NCBI GenBank assembly: GCA_023402275.1
Contig: JAEXCH010000005.1
Span: 1-49,193, forward strand
Length of the DNA stretch: 49,193 bases
Source: Methanobacteriota archaeon
GTDB lineage: Archaea; Thermoplasmatota; Thermoplasmata; Methanomassiliicoccales; Methanomethylophilaceae
Direction: 5' to 3'
This document shows positions 25,235-34,177 of this stretch, one piece after another; within the stretch, counting starts at the first letter, position 1; each line of letters begins with the position of its first letter. Under the pieces are notes generated by a model. That model had not been told where the DNA came from, searched no databases, and was given only the letters and a program-made list of their open reading frames with translations. Both the position numbers and the translations under genes were made by a program.

Positions 25235-26827
25235 TTATTCGTTGCCTTTGGATACCTTGTCCATCAGACCCTGTGAATCCCTGATCTCGGAATCCGACAT
25301 CTGAAGCTCGTTCTGCAACTGATATTCTGCGTGTTGGTTCATGCAGTCTACAGATGCAACGAGGATACCCTCATCGGTGGCGATGAACTTCACCATAATT
25401 GGGGTGCTTCTGGTCACTCCATCGGGAAGGTCCATCTCGAACTCTCCGACGCTGTATCCTTCTATGAGGTCGATCCTCTTTCCGTCTTCGCCGTTGGTCG
25501 CTGAGTTCTCGAATATCTCGACCCTTATGGACGTCTGTCCGTCATCGATCGGATAGTATGTCTTCGTGGACACTATGGGCAGGACCTCGTTCCTGAATAT
25601 GATGTTGGACACCATCTCCCTTCCGTCATCGTACATGGCCTTGATACCGAATGATTTGCTTAGAACGTTGTGAACGGTTATCTCACCCTCTGCGGGAACA
25701 TACTCCTCTCCTGCGGCAGCCGCGGCAGCGAATGACTCAGAACCATCCCAGCTGTGTGACTTGGCGAATATCGCCGCACCCTTTGCAATTGACTGGTCAG
25801 GATCGAACACCCTTATGTTCGCATTCGGATATTTCTCCATTATCCCGTTCTTCACCTGAGGCATCCTTGATGAACCTCCGACGAGTATTATGTCATCGAT
25901 ATCCTCTATTGAGAACTCTTTCGAATCGAGCGTTCTCTGTATTATGTCAAGGGTGGTCTGCATGAGCGGTGCTGTTGCAGATTCGAACTCGGCCCTTGTT
26001 ATCGTATACACGGCCTTCTTACCTCCGACCGTTAGCGTTCCCTTGGTGGATTCAGCCGAGGAGAGTCTCTTCTTGATCGTCTCAGAGTCAAGTATCAATG
26101 ATTGTTTCACATCGTCATCATCATCGAGTTCACTCTCTTCGATATCGTTCTCCTCGCATACCTTCTGCTTTATGATCTTTATAAGGGCCTGATCCCAGTC
26201 CTTACCGCCGAGCAGTCTCTCTCCGTCCGTTGCAACGGCAGTGAACGCACTCTCATCTATATCTAGGACGGTGACGTCGAAGGTACCTCCTCCAAGGTCG
26301 TATACCATAACTCTTTTCTTTCCCTCATTGGTGTTGCCGAATCCGAAGGATATGGCCGCCGCCGTGGGTTCGTTGATTATCGTGACGTCATCCAATCCTG
26401 CGACCTTTCCCGCGGTCTTGGTCGCATCCCTCTCGGTCTGTCCGAAGTACGCGGGGCAGGTGATCACCGCTCTCTTGACATCCACGCCGTGGTTGTCGTT
26501 GAAGTCGTTGATCATCTTCCTCAGTATCGCTGCGGACAGTGTTATCGGGGTGTACTTGTCACCGTCGATATCGACCTCGTAATCAGTACCGATCTGTCTC
26601 TTGATGGCCGTGACAACCCTGTCCATAGGATACATTATCGCCATATCCTTGGCCGGGGATCCGACTATTATCTCTCCGTTCTCGTTGAAGAGTATGACCG
26701 AAGGCGTGGTGTCCTCCTGTTCGAAGTTCTTCTCCACGACCGGGTCGCCCTCATCGTCTATGTACGCAAGGCACGAGTATGTCGTACCAAGGTCAATTCC
26801 GATCACATATTCATTTTCCATTTTCAT
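25235..26827 (-). CDS. Lidless Hsp70 (DnaK-like), last gene of the operon
   Basis: 530 residues. Full Hsp70 nucleotide-binding domain: phosphate-1 GIDLGTTYS, INEPTAAAISFGFG, phosphate-2 VYDLGGGTFDVTV, LLGGKDWD, adenosine motif VGGSSRMPQV. An Ala/Glu-rich link (about 378-392) replaces the normal conserved DLLLLDV linker; a beta-type substrate domain follows (about 393-500). The alpha-helical lid is missing: the protein ends about 100 residues short of DnaK, with a short charged tail. The ATG overlaps the stop of the GrpE-like gene (26824-26827), so translation is coupled. Too divergent to be the housekeeping DnaK; specialised partner of the operon is inferred. Confidence 0.9.
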   Translation of the reverse strand: MKMENEYVIGIDLGTTYSCLAYIDDEGDPVVEKNFEQEDTTPSVILFNENGEIIVGSPAKDMAIMYPMDRVVTAIKRQIGTDYEVDIDGDKYTPITLSAAILRKMINDFNDNHGVDVKRAVITCPAYFGQTERDATKTAGKVAGLDDVTIINEPTAAAISFGFGNTNEGKKRVMVYDLGGGTFDVTVLDIDESAFTAVATDGERLLGGKDWDQALIKIIKQKVCEENDIEESELDDDDDVKQSLILDSETIKKRLSSAESTKGTLTVGGKKAVYTITRAEFESATAPLMQTTLDIIQRTLDSKEFSIEDIDDIILVGGSSRMPQVKNGIMEKYPNANIRVFDPDQSIAKGAAIFAKSHSWDGSESFAAAAAAGEEYVPAEGEITVHNVLSKSFGIKAMYDDGREMVSNIIFRNEVLPIVSTKTYYPIDDGQTSIRVEIFENSATNGEDGKRIDLIEGYSVGEFEMDLPDGVTRSTPIMVKFIATDEGILVASVDCMNQHAEYQLQNELQMSDSEIRDSQGLMDKVSKGNE

Positions 26828-27612
26828 TCATCTCCTTCTGCTGTTTTCCCATCTTCAGAAAATCTGTAGATCTTCACTTTCTCCTTGTGGAGCACCCGTC
26901 CTTCGTATTCGTATCCGTCGGACAGTCTCTCCGCTATCATACCGTTCATGGATTGATCATCGGTGGGTATGACATCGACGATCCTTTGGTGTATGGTGTT
27001 CAGTTTCTCGTACTTGAACGGCCCGATGTAGACACCGGAATCCACAAGCATGTTCTCCATGTCCACTCCGTAGGCCTCGAAGGACCCCAGAATATCCTTG
27101 GGGGTGAAACTGTCCAGTTTAGTGTTCATTGCGTTACATAGTTTGAAGAAGTCCTCTCTCATTGTGGAAAGCTGCTCCAGCATCCTTATGAACTTCTTGT
27201 TTGCAAGTTCGGCATCCCTTTTGCTTATCTGTGCCGAATACTCCTTGAATTGTTCTTTTGTCGTGGCGTATCTGTCAAGCTGGGAGGTCAATGCGGCGAC
27301 CATTTCCCTAAGCTCACATATCTCCCTCTCCAGATCGGATGTGTCGACCACAGCTATCTCGGCATGATCTTTGATGGGAGAGGTATCATCAAGGTCGGAT
27401 TCCTCGGTCACTACAAGATCCTCTATTATGATCTCCTCCTCTTCGATGATGACCTCTTCCTCCTCGATCACGATCTCTGCGGCATCCTCGATGATCTCTT
27501 CCTGCGGCATCTCCTCTTCTGTATCGATGGGTTCCTCATCGGCCTCGATCACTCCTGTTACAAGGAAGTTCTTCAGTTTGTTGGTCTTCTTCGACCAGTT
27601 GTTCTCACTCAT
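26824..27612 (-). CDS. GrpE-like nucleotide-exchange factor with long acidic head
   Basis: 262 residues. Residues about 22-75 are extremely acidic (runs of Glu/Ile), 95-170 form a predicted coiled coil, and about 205-255 match the GrpE beta domain (LNTIHQRIVDVIPTDDQS, then DGYEYEGRVLHKEKVKIYR, equivalent to the GY..GRVLRPA.V strand). GrpE dimers open the Hsp70 nucleotide cleft. The head is longer and more acidic than in standard GrpE. Start codon overlaps the GTPase stop (ATGA-type, 27609-27612) and its own stop overlaps the Hsp70 start. Confidence 0.8.
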   Translation of the reverse strand: MSENNWSKKTNKLKNFLVTGVIEADEEPIDTEEEMPQEEIIEDAAEIVIEEEEVIIEEEEIIIEDLVVTEESDLDDTSPIKDHAEIAVVDTSDLEREICELREMVAALTSQLDRYATTKEQFKEYSAQISKRDAELANKKFIRMLEQLSTMREDFFKLCNAMNTKLDSFTPKDILGSFEAYGVDMENMLVDSGVYIGPFKYEKLNTIHQRIVDVIPTDDQSMNGMIAERLSDGYEYEGRVLHKEKVKIYRFSEDGKTAEGDE

Positions 27613-28871
27613 CTCTTCCTCTCCTTCAGACTGTCGCAGTTAAGGAGCCATATGAATGGGTCCTCAACCCTCATGGGCGATATGCCCCTGCTCAATACGT
27701 TGCCGGTGGGGTTGCTTCCCAATGCGGATACCGCAAAGTATGAATGTTCTTTGAACTCCTTCACCGTCTGCACGAAGTTCTTCGATACCGCTCTTCTCAT
27801 GTATTCCTCTATCTCCGCACTTATCTGATCGAAGTTGGTCTTGTCGTATCTTCCTTTCTCCCTGTCTATGTTAAGGGATGAGTTGAGGCCGAACAGTATG
27901 CTGCTCTCCTCATCATTCTCCGGTGCCTTCATCAGTACATCTGCTTTCGTAAGCACCACGGCCAACGGTATGTCTATCTGATCCCTCATCTTGAGGGATT
28001 TGTTCGTCCTTATGATATTGGCTATGTTGGCCAGCATATTGGCGACATCCTCTCCCACAGGTGGTTTATTGTCCATCCTGATCCTGGTGTTTATGTACGG
28101 TATCTGCAAAGGATCGACAAGGAACACTATTCCGGATGCCCGTGTTATGAACGAGTTGATGTTGAGACCCATTATCTTCTTTGCAGAGTCGAGATCCTCT
28201 CCTGCCGTATCGAAGAATGCCAATGTGTATACGCGGGGGGAATCCCCTTCCAGGAACCTGAGATAGTATATCATCGGTTCTCTTGCCTCCCTGCTCTCCT
28301 CGAACGACAATGTGGGAGCTAGTTTCCTCCCTTCTTCGTAGAGCCTCTTGTAATACATGTCCCTGTACTTCAGAGTGGTACGGTCGGTGGCAGGGCTCAT
28401 CGTCGCTCCGAACTCCGGGGAGAACGAATTTCTCAGTTGGTTGATGAGGACCGCGATGTAATGGCTCTTACCGACCCCTTTCGGACCTAGCACCACGAAC
28501 ACCGTGCTGCCTTCCTCCTCGGCACCCTGCGGTATAGGATTATGACAGCTGGGGCACAATCTCTTGTATGCGGGTTTCTTGCATATGTCGCATGATCCGG
28601 ATGAATTCCTTATTATGTGGTATTTGGTGGTGACAGGCGAAGGCCCGGCCGGGTCCTTCCCCAGGAATATGGAATTCTCGATATCTATCTCCTCTTCCAG
28701 ATTCTTCGATCTGTACTTGTTTGCATTCTTGTCATCGAGTTCCCTGAGGAATATCTTGGTGCATGCCGGATTTGTACACTGATAATGTATGTTCTTCAGA
28801 TCTATCGAACTGAAACAGAATGGACATGTGTATGTCGACGATGATGTGTTCGATTCCTTTCTTCTTGCCAT
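27609..28871 (-). CDS. Soluble zinc-ribbon GTPase of the operon
   Basis: 420 residues from MARRKES at 28871 (an open stretch upstream overlaps the previous gene and is not homologous). Two zinc ribbons: Cys 16, 19, 32, 37 and Cys 94, 97, 106, 109. GTPase domain: Walker A GPKGVGKS (129-136), G3 DTAGE (221-225), VFLVDPLQIP, G4 TKAD (308-311), G5 SALG (392-395). No membrane helix. Related in order of elements to the membrane-anchored GTPase at 21365-22909. The family resembles DO-GTPases of predicted conflict systems (recollection). It starts 4 bases after the scaffold gene stop. Confidence 0.82.
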   Translation of the reverse strand: MARRKESNTSSSTYTCPFCFSSIDLKNIHYQCTNPACTKIFLRELDDKNANKYRSKNLEEEIDIENSIFLGKDPAGPSPVTTKYHIIRNSSGSCDICKKPAYKRLCPSCHNPIPQGAEEEGSTVFVVLGPKGVGKSHYIAVLINQLRNSFSPEFGATMSPATDRTTLKYRDMYYKRLYEEGRKLAPTLSFEESREAREPMIYYLRFLEGDSPRVYTLAFFDTAGEDLDSAKKIMGLNINSFITRASGIVFLVDPLQIPYINTRIRMDNKPPVGEDVANMLANIANIIRTNKSLKMRDQIDIPLAVVLTKADVLMKAPENDEESSILFGLNSSLNIDREKGRYDKTNFDQISAEIEEYMRRAVSKNFVQTVKEFKEHSYFAVSALGSNPTGNVLSRGISPMRVEDPFIWLLNCDSLKERKR

Positions 28872-28875
28872 CTGC

Positions 28876-31800
28876 TCACTTCTCCTTGTACAACGGGTGT
28901 ATGAATCTGAATAGGTTGTAATCCTCCTCGTTGGTGAAGAACAGCCTGACCTTGCTGATGTCAACATTGTCCTTCACCGAGAATATCACGACCGCCTTTC
29001 CCGAACTCATCGGAACAGGCCGGTTGGATGCCCATATGGATTCTCCGTCCCAGATCTTCAGAGGTATCCCCTCCTTAACGGCAATTGCGGTCATCGGGGG
29101 CAGTTCCTTCACTCCCTGGTCGGTGTCCAGACTGATCATCAGCTTCGATTCGGTCTTCGATGCGCTGTCAACGGACATGGAATATCTTACCTTGTTGCAA
29201 ACTCCCGAATAGATATCGAAGCTCATTCCGCGGGAGGTCATCCTCTCCCCAGATACATCATAGACGGCGTACATGGTGACGACCCTTTTCTTAGAGCTCC
29301 CCATCGGTATCCTGACCATCTTGTCCTTGTTGTATGCGTCACGGGTCATGGTTATCCTTTCGGCGTCAAGATCATCGGGACCCGTTGCTACGGTTGAATC
29401 CTTTATGACAAGTATCGCGGATTCCGCACCTGTAGGCCAGGTCATGGTTATATCGCAGTCGTTGCCGCTGATCCTCTTCTCAACATCCCTGAACGGTTTG
29501 AGATTCGCGACCATCATGTCCTTCCCCCTCACCGCTACCTTTCCGACGGGTATCATGGGGTAGATGTATTGTACGGCACCATCGGGAAGCAGGAATCTCA
29601 TTCCGTTCTCGTATACCTCCAAGGGCTGTATCTCCTTCATCCATGCGTTCAGGTCATCGATCTTGACCATCCTGCCGAACATGTTCACCTTCCTCGGAGA
29701 GAAGTAGAGTACGACCTTTTCCTTGCTCTTCCATTTTGCCGTGTATGAGCCGTCGGCCCTGTTCCATCTTATCTCCATGTCCCTGACGGGTTCTGGGAAC
29801 TTGGTGGTGGTATATGAGAAGGCATTTCCCATCGATCTCTCGATCCTTCCCTTGTTCTTGTATTCGGCAACGAACAGGTAGTGATACTTTACACCGCCTT
29901 TCAATCCGTAATCGTCGATGACCGTCTCTCCTCCGTGGTCTATCTCTATCTCTTCTCCAGCGCCCGCGGCTGTTGTACCTTCCTTCCTCCATATCCTTAC
30001 GTCAGAGGCTCCCTTGGGCTTCTCATATATGAGTCTCAGACCGCCGTTTATAGGTTCAATGATAACGTTCTCGACCTCTTTGAATACTATCACCGGGCCG
30101 CAGGTCGCAGCCTCTCGCGAGAGTATTCCCCATCTTTTGGAATAAACGGAATAATATGTATCCACACCAGGGTCGATGGTCTTGTCAAGGAAGACGCTTC
30201 CCGGTATCTCTGCCAGAGGGACCGTCTCTTCGGTAACAGCAGGAAGGGATTCCCTTCCTCTGAATATGCAGAATGTCATCCCGCTCCTGTCCTCGGGAAC
30301 AGCGAATTTGATCAGTACCTTGCCCTCCCTTATCTGAGCAGATGCATCGGCAGGTGATTCAGGAGGGTGTTCCTTCATCTTGGCCTTGGCAAGAGGATGG
30401 TCCGGGCACAGTTCTATTGCTGTGACGTACATCATCATAATGTTGCTTTCATCATCGGATCCGGATGCTCTTTCACATATCCTGTCAGCTTCCAATATCT
30501 TTGAGTTGGATTCCTCATACTTCCTTTCTATATCCGGGTTGTTCAGTATCTTGGTGAAATCGAGCTTGGCATCCTCTATCGTTGATCTCAGGGTGTAGTA
30601 TTTCCTCTGTTTGTACAGAAGGTCTATCGTGTTGATCAGTTCTGTGTATTTTGCCGACAGGGGTTTGAGATCGCTCTTCATCTCCTGTATGGCGGGGTAT
30701 GTCGAATAGGTCCTTTCTATCTTTGATATACAATTCGCCGCCTCATCTATCATACCATATGACAAAGCGATCCTGAACTTCTTCTCCAGGTCCTTTGCCT
30801 TGGAGAGTCCATCCTGGAAATCGAAACCGCACTTTATGCATGCGCGGTTGTTCGATGACTGGTCGGTACCGCATTGCGGGCATTTCGTCTTTATACTGCT
30901 TCCGCACACGGAGCAGCACATCACATTGTTCCCGGACTCTACCAATGCGCCGCACTTTGCGCATGTGGTCATCTTGCTTTCCTTGGTCGAGAAATTGGCA
31001 AGGTACTTCTTCTTTACACAATACTCCTCCAATATGGACAGCGCCATTGACGGATCGGCATTGGTGTTCCTCACGAAACGGTTGATGATGTCATCTATGT
31101 ACTCTCTGGTGAAGGGTTGCCCGTAATCCTCATCCATCATCTGTTTGGCAGGACCGAGTATCCTCATGCATTTCCCATATTTCACGAGATTCGAAAGTTC
31201 CTGATCGGAACTCAGGACAAGTTTCAATGATCGCAGTGACTGGATATAGGAATCCTGATTCGGCAGTATCTCCTGCCTAACGCTGTTCACTCTTTTCTCG
31301 CATGAGTCGAACGCTGATCTGATGGATGTCAGGGAGCTCCCTTCATCCAAAGCGTTTATGTTTATCTCCAGATCGGGGTTCTTTATGAGATCATTCAGGA
31401 TATCCATGGGGGTGAAGGCATGGACCTCCTGTAATCCCTTGAATGCGGATATGACCTTGTCGCTCACTATCGGCGGTACAGAGGTCTTCCTGATCCCGGC
31501 CATATTGACCAGATCATCCTTGGTTATGCTGTCCCATTGAAGCTTCTTTACAAGGTTCTCTGCCGTTCCGGGAAGAAGTACGCGGCTTCCGTCGTGTAAG
31601 ACTATCGAATCGCGATTGAGTCGCGATGCTTTTGCCTTCAGGATCTTCCTGCCTTCATCGAATTCCTTGGATCTGAGGATAGGGTCCTTCATGACCCTCT
31701 TCATATCCGGTACCATGTCGAGCCATTTGCTGATCTGGAACCTCTTGTCGAGATCGTTCTGCTTATCCTTGCTCTCTTTGGTCCATTTCGTTTCTTTAGA

Positions 31801-31896
31801 GGAGATCTTCTTCTCTATGGCTTCGTAATCGTAGGTGCTTTCCCTCAAAGGGTTGAGTCCTATGAGGCGACAGTAGTTCTCTCTGTCACTGGTCAT
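28876..31896 (-). CDS. 1006-residue scaffold: J-like domain, zinc ribbons, helical and FN3-like domains
   Basis: Residues 1-85 follow the J-domain plan: YCRLIGLNP (helix I), YDYEAIEKKIS, a charged helix, and RVMKDPILRSKEFDE (helix III end, DPxxR..ED as in J proteins). The HPD triad is absent. Residues 86-305 are helical. Two to three zinc ribbons follow (Cys 312, 315, 327/328, 331, 339, 342, 353, 356), then a TPR-like helical stretch (about 365-510) and beta-rich domains resembling FN3 repeats to the end (strands such as YYSVYSKRWG, YHYLFVAEYKNKG). No enzyme motif. Second gene of the operon, 16 bases after Hsp70-vWA. Likely the scaffold that gathers the chaperones and GTPase; inference. Confidence 0.75.
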   Translation of the reverse strand: MTSDRENYCRLIGLNPLRESTYDYEAIEKKISSKETKWTKESKDKQNDLDKRFQISKWLDMVPDMKRVMKDPILRSKEFDEGRKILKAKASRLNRDSIVLHDGSRVLLPGTAENLVKKLQWDSITKDDLVNMAGIRKTSVPPIVSDKVISAFKGLQEVHAFTPMDILNDLIKNPDLEININALDEGSSLTSIRSAFDSCEKRVNSVRQEILPNQDSYIQSLRSLKLVLSSDQELSNLVKYGKCMRILGPAKQMMDEDYGQPFTREYIDDIINRFVRNTNADPSMALSILEEYCVKKKYLANFSTKESKMTTCAKCGALVESGNNVMCCSVCGSSIKTKCPQCGTDQSSNNRACIKCGFDFQDGLSKAKDLEKKFRIALSYGMIDEAANCISKIERTYSTYPAIQEMKSDLKPLSAKYTELINTIDLLYKQRKYYTLRSTIEDAKLDFTKILNNPDIERKYEESNSKILEADRICERASGSDDESNIMMMYVTAIELCPDHPLAKAKMKEHPPESPADASAQIREGKVLIKFAVPEDRSGMTFCIFRGRESLPAVTEETVPLAEIPGSVFLDKTIDPGVDTYYSVYSKRWGILSREAATCGPVIVFKEVENVIIEPINGGLRLIYEKPKGASDVRIWRKEGTTAAGAGEEIEIDHGGETVIDDYGLKGGVKYHYLFVAEYKNKGRIERSMGNAFSYTTTKFPEPVRDMEIRWNRADGSYTAKWKSKEKVVLYFSPRKVNMFGRMVKIDDLNAWMKEIQPLEVYENGMRFLLPDGAVQYIYPMIPVGKVAVRGKDMMVANLKPFRDVEKRISGNDCDITMTWPTGAESAILVIKDSTVATGPDDLDAERITMTRDAYNKDKMVRIPMGSSKKRVVTMYAVYDVSGERMTSRGMSFDIYSGVCNKVRYSMSVDSASKTESKLMISLDTDQGVKELPPMTAIAVKEGIPLKIWDGESIWASNRPVPMSSGKAVVIFSVKDNVDISKVRLFFTNEEDYNLFRFIHPLYKEK

Positions 31897-31912
31897 CGGT
31901 CATGTCCCTCGA

Positions 31913-33988
31913 TCAGCGGAGTCTTCCTCTGACCTCTGCGCTCCCAAGTCTTGCATCGTCACCAGCACTTTCGCGTATTCCCATGGAACCTGCGTTGATC
32001 GCTGTTGCGATAGTGCTGAATGTATCTCCGAGTCTGTCAAGTGTTGTGAACATCGCTCCTTCCTCAACAGTCGCTATCTGCTTTAGGAAACCGAGGTCCG
32101 CCTCTCCTATACCGACCCCGACCACGGCGATCTTCGAGTTCTTACAGGACAATGCCTCATTCACGGCAAAGTCCCTCTTTCCCCAGATCCCGTCGGTGAG
32201 TACGACGATCATCTTTCCGCCCGGGCGGTTTGACAGCATCATCGATGCCGTTCCCAGCGGGCTTCCGTCAGTACCTCTTCCGTACACATTGACCTTCAGA
32301 TCGTCAAGGGCACCGATGATCATGTTCGGATCATGCGTCATATCCCTCATTATCCCGACCTTGTCCCCGAATCCGACAAGTCCGAATCTTGTGTTCTCAT
32401 CGGCAACGCTAAGAACAAGGTCCTTGACAGCGCTCTTCACCTCTTCCAGTGAGTTCCTCATGCTCCTTGACAGATCGATGCAAATGACAACGTTCTTCGC
32501 AATGGGTACACCGGAAGATACGCTGCTTGGCGGTTCGTTCATCCATGATATGTCATCGGGAACAGGTTCGGAATCAACCTGTAAGGGCTCGCCGTTCTGG
32601 AATGCGGATACCCTGACCACTCCGTTCTCGTCGTAATTGTATTCTATATCGACCAAAGTTCCGTTGCCGTCGTTGTAGAATCCTGAGATGACGACCTTTG
32701 CAAGGACATAACAATCCAGAGGCACCCTGCTCTCGCCCTGTAGTGTGTACACTTCGATTATATCGGTCATGTTGCCAGGATCTATCCTGAAGGGCTTCTT
32801 GATGGAGGTGGGGACCTTTGCGTTCCTTTTTATCATTATCTCGTTGATGAATTTGTCCCCTCCGGCACTAACGGATAGTGCTCCGAGGCTGTGTGCTGTC
32901 ACGTCAGTGATCTGCACTTCCCTTATCCCTGTGCTGTCGCTGCAGTAGAACTCAGATGTTATCGCTGCTCCTTTGGCGACCGCAAGATCGGTATCGGCAT
33001 GTGCTATTACGGCTTTTCCAGATATGTCCTCCAGGAACTCTGTCACCTGAGGCATCCTTGTGGATCCGCCCACCAGGAGTATCTCGTCAATGTCCGACCA
33101 TGATACTCCGAGGTCATTCATCAATTTGCTGAAAACATCCTTGGTTGCGTTAAGAAGGAACTGTGTCCTGGTGTCGAACTGTTCCTTGGTAAGTGTGTAT
33201 TTTCCGGTATAGCCTTCGTATTTGACCTGTATGGTCACGCTGTCGGTCTTTGTAAGGACCTTCTTGTAGTTCTCCGCGGCGACGATGAGCTCATTCTTGG
33301 TCGCTTCATCATCCCTCGGGTCCACTCCGTACTCCTCAAGGAACTGTTCGCTCACGTATTTCACGATCGCAGCATCCCAGTCCTTTCCACCCAGTATGTG
33401 GTTGCCGTCTGTTCCGAGTACCTGTATGTTTCCTTTGTTGACCTTCACAATAGTGACGTCAAAGGTACCTCCTCCCAGATCGTAGACCATTATGGTCTTG
33501 TTGGATTCTCTGTTGTATCCGTATGATATCGCTGCCGCGGTAGGTTCGTTTATGATCTTCATGACCTTGACGCCGCATGCCTCTCCGGCACGTATCGTCG
33601 CTGTCCTCTGGAAATCATTGAAGTAAGCGGGCACCGTTATGACAACGGAATCGATCTTCTCTCCTGTCTTTGCTTCTGCATCCGATATGAGTTTTCCGAG
33701 AAGCATCGCAGAGAGATCCTCGGCGGTGTACACCTTACCGTTCGCTTCGACGGTAAAACTGTTGTCGCCCATCCCTCTCTTGAATGATGCTGCGATGATG
33801 CCTGCCCCTCCGGCCTGCATATCCTTGGCATCCTCTCCGATCAATATCTCTCCATTATCCAAGAAGCAGATGACCGACGGGGTCAGTTCCTTCTCGAACA
33901 TGTTGTTGATTATCTCCGGTCTCGATGTTTGCTTATCATATTTTGCTACTGCAGAGTACGTTGTTCCTAGGTCTATACCAACCTTCAT
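31913..33988 (-). CDS. Hsp70-vWA fusion protein, first gene of the operon
   Basis: 691 residues. Residues 1-370 are an intact Hsp70 ATPase domain (GIDLGTTYS, INEPTAAAISYGYN, VYDLGGGTFDV, ILGGKDWD, VGGSTRMPQV). Residues 375-480 are the beta substrate-binding domain. The helical lid is replaced by a von Willebrand A domain (about 497-660) with a complete MIDAS site: DLSRS (505-509), Thr 573 in GRGTDG, Asp 599 in LTDG. A short tail follows. vWA domains bind protein ligands through Mg2+; here it takes the lid's position, so ligand capture may replace lid closure. Start ATG 33988; TATA 34017-34025 leaves almost no leader. Confidence 0.93.
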   Translation of the reverse strand: MKVGIDLGTTYSAVAKYDKQTSRPEIINNMFEKELTPSVICFLDNGEILIGEDAKDMQAGGAGIIAASFKRGMGDNSFTVEANGKVYTAEDLSAMLLGKLISDAEAKTGEKIDSVVITVPAYFNDFQRTATIRAGEACGVKVMKIINEPTAAAISYGYNRESNKTIMVYDLGGGTFDVTIVKVNKGNIQVLGTDGNHILGGKDWDAAIVKYVSEQFLEEYGVDPRDDEATKNELIVAAENYKKVLTKTDSVTIQVKYEGYTGKYTLTKEQFDTRTQFLLNATKDVFSKLMNDLGVSWSDIDEILLVGGSTRMPQVTEFLEDISGKAVIAHADTDLAVAKGAAITSEFYCSDSTGIREVQITDVTAHSLGALSVSAGGDKFINEIMIKRNAKVPTSIKKPFRIDPGNMTDIIEVYTLQGESRVPLDCYVLAKVVISGFYNDGNGTLVDIEYNYDENGVVRVSAFQNGEPLQVDSEPVPDDISWMNEPPSSVSSGVPIAKNVVICIDLSRSMRNSLEEVKSAVKDLVLSVADENTRFGLVGFGDKVGIMRDMTHDPNMIIGALDDLKVNVYGRGTDGSPLGTASMMLSNRPGGKMIVVLTDGIWGKRDFAVNEALSCKNSKIAVVGVGIGEADLGFLKQIATVEEGAMFTTLDRLGDTFSTIATAINAGSMGIRESAGDDARLGSAEVRGRLR

Positions 33989-34016
33989 ATCCCATCGTTA
34001 AAGATATTAACCACAC

Positions 34017-34025
34017 GATATAAAA
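34017..34025 (-). promoter_or_regulatory. TATA box of the chaperone-GTPase operon
   Basis: TTTTATATC on the minus strand, 29-37 bases before the ATG at 33988, so transcription should begin within about 10 bases of the start codon. Confidence 0.55.
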
Positions 34026-34041
34026 TAGGTTTGACACCCCT

Positions 34042-34117
34042 CTACGAATTTCGAAGTATCAGTTAAGCAGGAAGATTGATTTTTTCAAACATCGGGTTTA
34101 CGCTACGAATATCGTAG
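34042..34117. promoter_or_regulatory. Two copies of a 15-base dyad upstream of the operon
   Basis: Site A, 34042-34056, CTACGAATTTCGAAG. Site B, 34103-34117, CTACGAATATCGTAG, a perfect 6-bp inverted repeat around ATA. The two match at 13 of 15 positions, with centres 61 bases apart. Site A lies 17 bases upstream of the operon's TATA, where a regulator could block or recruit the basal factors. The remainder of the 189-base gap (33989-34177) is A/T-rich and shows no gene. Confidence 0.6.
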
Positions 34118-34177
34118 AGACTCAACCAACAAGTCATATTTACATTCTATTTACAAATTAACAACAGTACCAGATCA

